Positions 1 through 6,440 of a DNA stretch of 45,973 nucleotides are shown here, one piece after another. This stretch comes from BPIH01 sp042408535 (lineage in GTDB: Bacteria; Chloroflexota; Limnocylindria; Limnocylindrales; CSP1-4): positions 1 to 45,973 of the forward strand of contig JBHORA010000187.1 of NCBI GenBank assembly GCA_042408535.1. Reading direction: 5' to 3'. The notes beneath the pieces are model-generated. The model saw only the letters and a list, made by a program, of their open reading frames with translations. It was not told the DNA's origin and searched no databases. How positions within the stretch are numbered: position 1 is the stretch's first letter; each line of letters begins with the position of its first letter. The position numbers and the translations under genes were made by a program.

Positions 1-742
1 GCCGCGGTCACGCCACCGATCGCCGCCTCCTCGTGACGTGACTCGGCCGGCGCGGCAGCTCGACCTCGAGGACGACCCCCCAGACCGACCGGATCGGCCG
101 CCACCGCCCGGTCGGGTCGACGAGGGTCGACGACAGCGGCCCACCGGCGACGAGGACGCTGCCGCAGGCGATCCGCCCGACGTCGGCGAGGGCGACCCCG
201 AGGAGTCGCTCACCCCGCGGGTCGAACCACGGCCGGGCGGCCAGGCCAACGGCGACCCTGACGCCTCGCCGCTCGGCGAGTCGGGCGAAGGCCCGGGTTG
301 CCGCAGCCGGCGGCACGGGATGGCCGGTGGCGATCCGGCAGGCCCAGACGCCGCGGGCGAGGGTTGGCTCCAGGCGTCGGGTCGCCTCGGGGTCGAGGAC
401 CTCGAGCCCGAGTCGAGGCTGGCTCTTTCGGATGGCAGCCGCCTCGGCTTCGACGATCGCCGCCTCGCGGGAGACGAGGAGGAGACCCGCCGGCTCGTCG
501 GCCCAGGCGAAGTCGACATCGGCCTGGGCGAGGAGGCGATACTCCCGGACCGTGTCCCGGTAGAGGGAGGCGAGCACCCGGTCGAAGGGCTGCTGGACGA
601 CCCCGGAGTTCCGGCCGGAGGCGCCGGCCGCGACCGCGTCGCGCTCGACGAGGAGGACCGACGCCCCAGCCTCGGCGAGGAAGGCGGCCGCGGCGGTTCC
701 AACGATGCCGCCGCCGATGACGACGACGTCGGGGGCGGCCAC
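1..742 (-). pseudogene. FAD-dependent oxidoreductase (DAO family), frameshifted and cut by the window edge
   Basis: The N-terminus carries a Rossmann FAD-binding motif (VVIGGGIVGTAAAAFLAEAG, residues 7-26) followed by the ERD acidic end of the second strand and ASGRNSG, typical of the D-amino-acid/glycine/sarcosine oxidase family, whose members run about 370-400 residues. The open frame stops after 244 codons at 8-10 with an unnatural RRRRSVA tail. Shifting frame near 32-35 restores a sensible continuation (EEAAIGGVTAA) that stays open to the window edge, so one base seems to be missing. The start is ATG at 742. Substrate cannot be told. The family assignment is firm; whether the break is real or a sequence error is not known. 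Confidence 0.8.
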
Positions 743-746
743 GAGG

Positions 747-1142
747 TCAGCGCTGGCAGTCGGCCATGGTCGACAGCTGGGTTCCGTCCGTGTCGACCAT
801 GACGACGTTCACCCCCGTTGCCCCGTACTTGGCGAGGATCTGCTTGACGTTGGCGCACATGAAGAGCTTCGCCCCACCGGGGCCGAAACCCTTGACGAGG
901 GTGATCTTCAGGGTGTCGCCCTCGACCGTGCCGCTCACCATCGAGGTCCCGAAGGCCTCCTGGGTCTCGGCGATGATGGCGTCCCAGTTCGGGCCACCGC
1001 CACCGCCGCCACTACCAGCGGCGTTGCCGCCACAGGCAGCGAGGACGACGGCGACGCAGGCGGCGACGATGGCACCCCGCCCCCGTGCGAGCCGCCGCCG
1101 ACCCACCGCTCCCCCCAACGAAACGGGCGTTCTCGGACACAT
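747..1142 (-). CDS. Small lipoprotein of unknown function
   Basis: 131 residues. A basic N-terminus (RRRLARGRG) leads into a hydrophobic stretch ending in a lipobox, VLAAC, at about residue 37, then a Gly/Ser linker, so this should be a lipid-anchored exported protein. The mature part (about 85 residues) holds two more Cys (MCANVK and MADCQR) that may form a disulfide. The start ATG at 1142 has a strong GGAGG ribosome site 6-7 nt upstream. It ends 4 nt before the start of the FAD oxidoreductase, so the two are probably cotranscribed. I recognise no family; a periplasmic or surface binding role would be a guess. Confidence 0.75.
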   Translation of the reverse strand: MCPRTPVSLGGAVGRRRLARGRGAIVAACVAVVLAACGGNAAGSGGGGGGPNWDAIIAETQEAFGTSMVSGTVEGDTLKITLVKGFGPGGAKLFMCANVKQILAKYGATGVNVVMVDTDGTQLSTMADCQR

Positions 1143-1304
1143 GCCACTCCTCCACCTCGAACGGCCCGGAAGCGAGGCGGCGCCGTTCGGTTGCCCGGCA
1201 TGATAGCCGCTCCTGCAGCCCCTGGAACGCCCGGCCCGGCGGCTTCGCCGACGACGACCGACGACGAGCCGTCCGCGCGATCCGGCCCGACGCTCGCGAT
1301 CCGG

Positions 1305-2579
1305 TCAGGCAGCCCGGGCCAACCGCTCGATCGCCGCCAGGAACCGATCGACCTCGGCCGCCGTGTTGTAGTGGACGAGCCCCGCCCGGAGGACGCCGCC
1401 GCCCTCGGCGAGACCGAGCCGCTCGATGAGGGCCCGGGCATAGAAATCCCCGTCCCAGGTGGCGATCCCCTCTCGCCCGAGGGCTTCGGCCGCGGCCCGG
1501 GGATGGACGCCGGCGATGGTGAGAGCCGCCGTCGGGGCCCGCTCGGCGATCCGGGCCGGATCGGCGATGCCGACGATCCTCACGCCGGGGATGGCGAGGA
1601 GCCCCTCGAGGAGCAGACCGAAGAGGCTCGACTCGTAGGCCCGGATGGCTCGCATCCCGGCGAGGATGTCGCGGCGCCGCTCCCGGGCAGGCGTCCCACC
1701 ACCCGTTGCCCCGCTCGGGGCCGGATCGCCGAAGGTCCGACCGAGCCAGGCGAGGTACTCGACGGCCGCGCCAGCCCCGACGATCCCCTCGAAGTTCCCG
1801 GTGCCCGTCTCCCAGCGGTCGTGGGCTGGCCGGACCTTGTAGGCGGGGAGGCGCTCGAGGTGCTCGAGCTTGCCGTAGAGGACCCCGACGTGGGGCCCGA
1901 AGAACTTGTAGGCCGAGCAGACGAGGAAATCGGCGTCGAGGTCGAGGACGTCGATCGGGCCGTGAGGCGCCCAGTGGACGGCATCGATATAGGCCATCGC
2001 CCCGACGTCGTGGGCCCGACGGACGATCTCGGCGACGGGGTTCACGGTTCCGATGGCGTTGCTCGCGTAGCCGACCGCGACGAGCCGAGTCCGCTCCCCG
2101 AGGGCGGCGTCGAGGCTCTCCAGGTCGAGGGTGCCATCCTCGGGATGGATGTCGACGGTCCGGACGACGAGGCCGCGGTCGGCGGCGGCGAGCCGCCAGG
2201 GCGAGACGTTCGCTTCGTGGTCGAGGACGGTGACGACGACCTCGTCGCCCGGTCGGAGGCTCGCTGCGATCGACCGGCTGACGTGGAAGGTCAGGGTCGT
2301 CATGTTCGGCCCGAACTTGATCGTCTCGGGAGAGGGCGCCCCGAGGAAGTCCGCCAGGGCGGCTCGGGCCTTCCCGACGAGGGCGTCGTTCCGCTCGCTC
2401 GTCGGGAAGGCGCCGCCGCTGTTCGCGTTCGCCGTCCGGTAGTAGTCGACGACGGCCTCGACGACGGCGTCGGGGACCTGGGTCCCCCCGGGCCCGTCGA
2501 GGAAGACCAAGGGGCGACCGTCGTGCTCGCGGCGCAACGACGGGAAGCGGGCGCGGACGGCGGCGACGTCAAGGGGCAT
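1305..2579 (-). CDS. Cysteine desulfurase-like class-V aminotransferase (VC1184 type)
   Basis: 424 residues, PLP-dependent fold type I. Recognisable parts are the N-terminal FLDGPGGTQVP segment, a PLP-phosphate region (PNMTTLTFHVSRSI), DHEANVSPW, YIDAVHWAPHGPID and the Schiff-base lysine in CSAYKFFGPHVGVLYG. This matches the 'cysteine desulfurase-like' subfamily related to SufS/NifS (TIGR01976), whose exact substrate is unsettled. No conserved C-terminal catalytic-loop Cys of a bona fide desulfurase is evident, so sulfur transfer is not proven. I chose ATG 2579 because AGGAG lies 9 nt upstream; an in-frame ATG at 2630 has no ribosome site. No suf/isc genes are nearby. Confidence 0.85.
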   Translation of the reverse strand: MPLDVAAVRARFPSLRREHDGRPLVFLDGPGGTQVPDAVVEAVVDYYRTANANSGGAFPTSERNDALVGKARAALADFLGAPSPETIKFGPNMTTLTFHVSRSIAASLRPGDEVVVTVLDHEANVSPWRLAAADRGLVVRTVDIHPEDGTLDLESLDAALGERTRLVAVGYASNAIGTVNPVAEIVRRAHDVGAMAYIDAVHWAPHGPIDVLDLDADFLVCSAYKFFGPHVGVLYGKLEHLERLPAYKVRPAHDRWETGTGNFEGIVGAGAAVEYLAWLGRTFGDPAPSGATGGGTPARERRRDILAGMRAIRAYESSLFGLLLEGLLAIPGVRIVGIADPARIAERAPTAALTIAGVHPRAAAEALGREGIATWDGDFYARALIERLGLAEGGGVLRAGLVHYNTAAEVDRFLAAIERLARAA

Positions 2580-2687
2580 GGCTCGGCTCTCCTCTCGATC
2601 TCGCCCTTCGGCGGGGCGACTGCCGAACATGATGCCCGATCGCCGATCCTCGGTCCGCCGCCCGGCCCACCGACGGTAGCCGGTCGA

Positions 2688-3241
2688 TCAGGCCGCCGCG
2701 CTCGCCTCGCCCGCCTGCTCTTCGGCCGCCACCTCGAACTCGACCCGGATCTCCTTGCCGACGAGCCAACCACCCGCCTCGAGGGCGACGTTCCAGGTCA
2801 GGCCCCAGTCCTCGCGGTTGATCGTCGTCTTGCCCGAGAAGCCGACCCGCCGGGCACCCTGCATCGACCGGTAGAACCCGAGGACGTCGACCTCGAGCTC
2901 GACGGGCCGGCTGACGCCTTTGATCGCGAGATCGCCCCTGATCCGGTAGGTCGACTCCCCTCGACGCTCGATCCCCGTCGAGCGGAACGTGATGTCCGGG
3001 TGGTTCGCCACGTCGAAGAAGTCAGCCGACCGGAGGTGTTCGTCGCGGGCCGCCACCCGGTGTCGATGCTCGCCGCCTGGATCGTCACCTCCGCCTTCGA
3101 GCGGGTCGGGTCGTCTTCGTCGAGCTCCAGCCGACCGGCGACCTGGGTGAACTTGCCCCGGACCCGGGTCACCATCATGTGGGTCGCCGAGAAGAGGATG
3201 TCGGTGTGGGCCGGATCGATGGCCCAGGTCGTCGTCGGCAT
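2688..3241 (-). pseudogene. YceI family protein, interrupted by a one-base deletion
   Basis: The N-terminal part (MPTTTWAIDPAHTDILFSA) and the C-terminal part (ADFFDVANHPDITFRSTGIE to the end) are both classic YceI, a lipocalin-like beta-barrel that binds polyisoprenoid or similar amphiphilic ligands. They lie in two frames. The join falls in the conserved ASIDTGVAxRDxHLRSADFFDV segment: adding one G to the run at 3056-3058 (plus strand CCC) restores ACC GGG GTG GCG and a 184-residue protein of normal length. No signal peptide is seen, so it is probably cytoplasmic. The start at 3241 has GGAGGTG upstream. It is divergent from a MarR gene with a shared operator (3307-3320) over its promoter. 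Family certain; true pseudogene versus sequence error open. Confidence 0.88.
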
Positions 3242-3306
3242 GGAAGCACCTCCCGATGCGGAACCGATGAAGGGGGACCTCGGCGGCTGGAGACCGCCGA
3301 TGGATC

Positions 3307-3320
3307 GTTGCGTGCGCAAC
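3307..3320. promoter_or_regulatory. Palindromic MarR-type operator
   Basis: GTTGCGTGCGCAAC is a 6+2+6 perfect inverted repeat. It overlaps the end of the -10 box of the yceI promoter and sits 60 nt before the divergent marR start. MarR regulators typically bind such TTGC-N4-GCAA sites, so repression of yceI (and perhaps autoregulation) by the neighbouring MarR is the simplest reading. Confidence 0.65.
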
Positions 3321-3347
3321 TATATGCGGGGGGCCTTGCGGCGTCAA
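3319..3347 (-). promoter_or_regulatory. Promoter of yceI
   Basis: On the minus strand TTGACG (3347-3342) and TATAGT (3324-3319) are separated by exactly 17 nt, a near-consensus sigma-70 promoter and one of the best in the window. The MarR-type palindrome covers its downstream edge. Confidence 0.7.
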
Positions 3348-3363
3348 CCACTTCGACCCGAGG

Positions 3364-3369
3364 TATGAT
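3364..3369 (+). promoter_or_regulatory. -10 box for a possibly leaderless marR transcript
   Basis: TATGAT ends 9 nt before the ATG at 3379, so transcription would start at or just before the start codon. No good -35 was seen. Confidence 0.45.
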
Positions 3370-3378
3370 CGGCCCGTT

Positions 3379-3984
3379 ATGGCTCCCACGGATGCCGTTC
3401 GCGAGGAGGTCACGCCTGTGCCGGACGCGACGACGGGCCGGGGTCCAGGCGCGGGCGAGCGGGCAGGAGCGGGACTCACGCCCGAGGATCCACGCCTCGG
3501 CGCCTGGCGCTCGTTCCTGGAAGCCCACGCCCGCCTCGCCCGGCGCCTCGACGACGAGCTCCGGGCCGGCCACGGGATCTCCCTCGCCGAGTACGACGCC
3601 CTCCTCCAGCTCGCTCGAGCTCCCGGTCGGCGGCTCCGGATGAACCAGCTCGCCGACCGGGTCATCCTCAGCCGGAGCGGCATCACCCGCCTCGTCGACC
3701 GCCTCGAGGCGGCCGGGCTCGTCGAGCGGACGAGCTGCCCGACCGATGCCCGGGGCGCCGAGGCCGTCCTCACCGAAGCGGGTCTCGAGCGCCTCCGCCA
3801 GGCGGCACGGACCCATCTGGCCGGGATCGAACGGTACTTCGTCTCGGCCGTCGCCCCGGACGACCTGCCGACCATCGAGCGCGCCCTGGGGGCCGTCGCC
3901 CGCCGAGCCTGCCCCGGAGCCGACGCCGCGCCCGGCCCGGCCGAGGGCTGCCGAACCTCGCGAGGATCCAGCCCTTCGTGCTGA
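3379..3984 (+). CDS. MarR family transcriptional regulator
   Basis: 201 residues with a winged helix-turn-helix: helix region LAEYDALLQLARAPGRRLRMNQLADRVILSRSGITRLVDRLEAAGLVERTSCPTDARGAEAVLT is textbook MarR, including the DR-type wing (here CPTDARG). It should act as a dimeric repressor responding to a small phenolic or lipophilic ligand. Two starts compete: ATG 3379, just 9 nt after a TATGAT -10 box (leaderless), and GTG 3418, with AGGAGG 9 nt upstream. It is divergent from yceI over a palindrome and its 3' end overlaps the sorbosone-dehydrogenase gene by 7 nt. The about 40 residues before the domain are low complexity. Confidence 0.88.
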   Translation: MAPTDAVREEVTPVPDATTGRGPGAGERAGAGLTPEDPRLGAWRSFLEAHARLARRLDDELRAGHGISLAEYDALLQLARAPGRRLRMNQLADRVILSRSGITRLVDRLEAAGLVERTSCPTDARGAEAVLTEAGLERLRQAARTHLAGIERYFVSAVAPDDLPTIERALGAVARRACPGADAAPGPAEGCRTSRGSSPSC

Positions 3985-5324
3985 TCGGACCCGGCCCCGG
4001 GCCGAGGCCCGGCGTCCGGTTCGTCGGCCTCGCCGCTGCCGTCGCCCTCGTCGTCGGCTGCGGCTCGGGGCCGGTCACGACCCGTTCGAGCCCCTCACCG
4101 GAGGCCAGCCGACCGCATCCAACGCCGACAGCGACCGCCCCGACGCCCTCGCCGACGCCGAACCCAGCTTCGTCAGGAAGCCCCGTCGAACCCTCCCCGT
4201 CGGCATCGGCGCCGGCCACCATCGCCCCCGGCGATCCGGAAGCCAGCCAGATCGACCTCGAGCTCGTCGTCGAGGGTCTCGCGGCGCCGCTCTTCGCGAC
4301 CGGTGCCGGCGACGGGTCGGGGCGCCTCTTCGTCGTCGAGCAGGGCGGCAGGATCCGGATCGTCCGCGACGGCCGACTCCTCCCCGAGCCCTTTCTCGAC
4401 ATCAGCGACCGGGTCCGAGCAGGGGGCGAGCAGGGCCTCCTCGGCCTCGCCTTCCACCCCGGGTACGGTGCCGCCGAGAACCGCTTCTACGTGAACTACA
4501 CGGATCGCTCGGGGGACACCGTCGTCGCCGAGTACCGGTCCTCGGCCGACCCCGACCGGGCCGATCCGGCGTCCGAGCGAATCCTCCTCCGGATCGACCA
4601 GCCCTTCCCGAACCACAACGGCGGCATGCTCGCCTTCGGACCGGACGGTCGCCTCTTCATCGGAACGGGCGACGGCGGCTCTGCCGGCGACCCCCTCGAC
4701 GCCGGGCAGCGCCTCGACACCCTCCTCGGCAAGCTCCTCCGGATCGACCCCGAGCCGAGCCCGAGCGGGCCCTACGGGGTGCCGTCCGACAATCCCTTCG
4801 TCGGCCGGGCGGGCGCCCGAGGCGAGATCTGGGCCTACGGCCTCCGGAACCCCTGGCGGTTCTCCTTCGACAGGACGACGGGCCAGCTCTGGATCGCCGA
4901 CGTCGGCCAGGATCGCTACGAAGAGGTGGATCGGGCGCCCGACGGCCTCGGTCGCGGCGCGAACTACGGCTGGGCCCGGATGGAGGGCCGGCACTGCTAT
5001 CCGTCCGGTGACGGTTGTGCCCGGCCCGGGTTCGTCCTCCCGCTCGCCGAGTACGACCACCGCCTCGGCTGCAGCATCACCGGCGGCTTCGTCTACCGCG
5101 GCGCCGCCTTCCCGACCCTCGCCGGCGTCTACCTCTTCGGCGACTACTGCTCGGGGCGGCTCTGGGGCGTCGCCTCCGGCGGACCCGACGAGCAGGATCC
5201 GGTCCTCCTCGCCGAGACCGGGCGGACGATCTCCTCCTTCGGCGAGGACGACGCGGGCGAGCTCTACCTCACCGACCTCGCCGCCGGGTCCCTCTGGCGC
5301 ATCACCGCCGCCCTGGACCGCTGA
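3978..5324 (+). CDS. PQQ-dependent sugar (glucose/sorbosone) dehydrogenase-like lipoprotein
   Basis: 448 residues. A signal peptide ends in a lipobox (ALVVGC, Cys at about 28), followed by a roughly 60-residue Ser/Pro/Thr linker and then a six-bladed beta-propeller of the GSDH family. Family marks are LFVVEQGGRIRIV, GEQGLLGLAFHPGY, NHNGGMLAFGPDGRLFIGTGDGG, GEIWAYGLRNPWRFSFD and WIADVGQD. The family oxidises aldoses outside the membrane using PQQ; many members have unproven substrates, and no PQQ biosynthesis genes are seen here. It starts at GTG 3978, overlapping the end of marR, so it is probably co-expressed with marR. Confidence 0.88.
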   Translation: MLIGPGPGPRPGVRFVGLAAAVALVVGCGSGPVTTRSSPSPEASRPHPTPTATAPTPSPTPNPASSGSPVEPSPSASAPATIAPGDPEASQIDLELVVEGLAAPLFATGAGDGSGRLFVVEQGGRIRIVRDGRLLPEPFLDISDRVRAGGEQGLLGLAFHPGYGAAENRFYVNYTDRSGDTVVAEYRSSADPDRADPASERILLRIDQPFPNHNGGMLAFGPDGRLFIGTGDGGSAGDPLDAGQRLDTLLGKLLRIDPEPSPSGPYGVPSDNPFVGRAGARGEIWAYGLRNPWRFSFDRTTGQLWIADVGQDRYEEVDRAPDGLGRGANYGWARMEGRHCYPSGDGCARPGFVLPLAEYDHRLGCSITGGFVYRGAAFPTLAGVYLFGDYCSGRLWGVASGGPDEQDPVLLAETGRTISSFGEDDAGELYLTDLAAGSLWRITAALDR

Positions 5325-5349
5325 GCGGCGAGCGGACGACGTCGCCGGC

Positions 5350-6240
5350 CTAGGATCGGGACGGCTCCGGGACCGACGTCGGCGCCGGGGGCGGCGCGGG
5401 ACGGGTCGGCCGCAGGTAAGCAGGCAGGACGAGGACGAGGTAGGCGAGCCAGGCCAGGAGCGTCGCCTGCTCCGGCTGGGAGGTGTAGCCGAACATCGCC
5501 CGGAGGAGGATGCCGACGATGTTCCCCGACTGGGCGTCGTGGGGCAGGATGGCGCTGATATCGAAGGCGACGGCCGTACCGATCCCGATGAGCCCGGCCT
5601 CGATGAACTCGTGGACGGCGACGCTGACGAGGCCGGCGGCGATGAAGATGAGGGCGACCCCGGTCCAGCGGAAGAAGGCGTGGAGGTCGATCCGGCGACT
5701 GCCACCGTAGATCGCCACCCCGATCGCCACCGCCCCACCGAGCCCGACGACGGCACCAACGAGGACGCTCGCCGCCCCCGAGGTCCCGGCGACCGCCGCC
5801 GCATTCGCCTGACCGACGAGGAAGAGCGAGGTCTCGATCCCCTCCCGGATGACGGCCACGAAGGCGAGGGCCGTCAGCCCCCAGAGGCTCCCTTCGCCAA
5901 GGGCCCGGTCGACCGCCGCCCGCAGCTCGCGCCCGACCGAGGCCGCCTGGCGGCGCATCCAGAAGAGCATCCAGGTCACGACGCTCGCGGCGAGGAGCAT
6001 CGTCACCCCCTCGAAGATCTGCTCGTAGGGCTCCTCGAAGGCGCCGACACTGAGGTAGAGGGCGAGGCCGCCGAGGACGCTGACGCCGACGGCCGAGCCG
6101 ACCCCGAGCCAGATGCGCCCGGCGTGGCGACCGTTCCCCGTCCGGACCAGGTAGGCGAGGATGATGCTGACGATGAGGGCCGCCTCCACGCCCTCGCGCA
6201 ACCCGGTGACGAACCCGGCGCCGAACGCACCGACCTCCAT
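5350..6240 (-). CDS. FTR1 family high-affinity iron permease
   Basis: 296 residues with about seven hydrophobic segments. Two REGxE iron-binding motifs, REGVEAAL near residue 15 and REGIETSLF near residue 132, define the FTR1/EfeU family, which passes oxidised ferric or ferrous iron across the plasma membrane. The usual partners EfeO and EfeB, or a multicopper oxidase, are not adjacent. I chose ATG 6240 (AGGAGG 10 nt upstream) over an in-frame upstream start at 6294. A good promoter lies at 6319-6347. The C-terminus is a short Pro-rich tail. The gene converges on the sugar dehydrogenase with 25 nt between them. Confidence 0.9.
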   Translation of the reverse strand: MEVGAFGAGFVTGLREGVEAALIVSIILAYLVRTGNGRHAGRIWLGVGSAVGVSVLGGLALYLSVGAFEEPYEQIFEGVTMLLAASVVTWMLFWMRRQAASVGRELRAAVDRALGEGSLWGLTALAFVAVIREGIETSLFLVGQANAAAVAGTSGAASVLVGAVVGLGGAVAIGVAIYGGSRRIDLHAFFRWTGVALIFIAAGLVSVAVHEFIEAGLIGIGTAVAFDISAILPHDAQSGNIVGILLRAMFGYTSQPEQATLLAWLAYLVLVLPAYLRPTRPAPPPAPTSVPEPSRS

Positions 6241-6318
6241 CGGACTCGAACCTCCTACGCTGTCTGGGGCCCCGGCGCTCGTCCGAAACGCCACAGGGGT
6301 TTGGGTCTTCGGCCCTGG

Positions 6319-6347
6319 ATACTAGCCGGCCAGATCCGAATCTGCAA
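6319..6347 (-). promoter_or_regulatory. Promoter of the FTR1 permease
   Basis: Minus-strand TTGCAG (6347-6342), 17-nt spacer, TAGTAT (6324-6319), about 80 nt before the start codon. No obvious Fur or DtxR box was seen around it. Confidence 0.55.
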
Positions 6348-6406
6348 GTCCCCTTGACATTGCGCTAAAGGCGGACCTGCTCGCGCCGACGACGGGCGGG
6401 GCAGCA

Positions 6407-6440
6407 TCTGAGGGCGGCCGAGGCGGACGCTGCCCTCAGA
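6407..6440 (-). terminator. Hairpin at the 3' end of aceE
   Basis: TCTGAGGGC and GCCCTCAGA form a perfect 9-bp inverted repeat with a 16-nt loop; the arm contains the aceE stop codon. There is no U-tract, so it may be a rho-assisted terminator or an mRNA 3' stabiliser. Confidence 0.4.

Noticed and set aside
3050..3062. Programmed -1 frameshift in yceI
   Set aside because: No heptameric slippery sequence or downstream stem is evident; the same offset occurs in three unrelated genes, which favours missing bases.
705..3368. 887-codon open frame on the plus strand
   Set aside because: It runs antisense through the aminotransferase and YceI genes, is full of Asp/Gly/Pro/Arg and has no domain; such long antisense frames are normal at this GC content.
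6354..6359. TTGACA hexamer on the plus strand
   Set aside because: No -10 at the right distance and no plus-strand gene downstream; the minus-strand promoter of the iron permease explains the region better.
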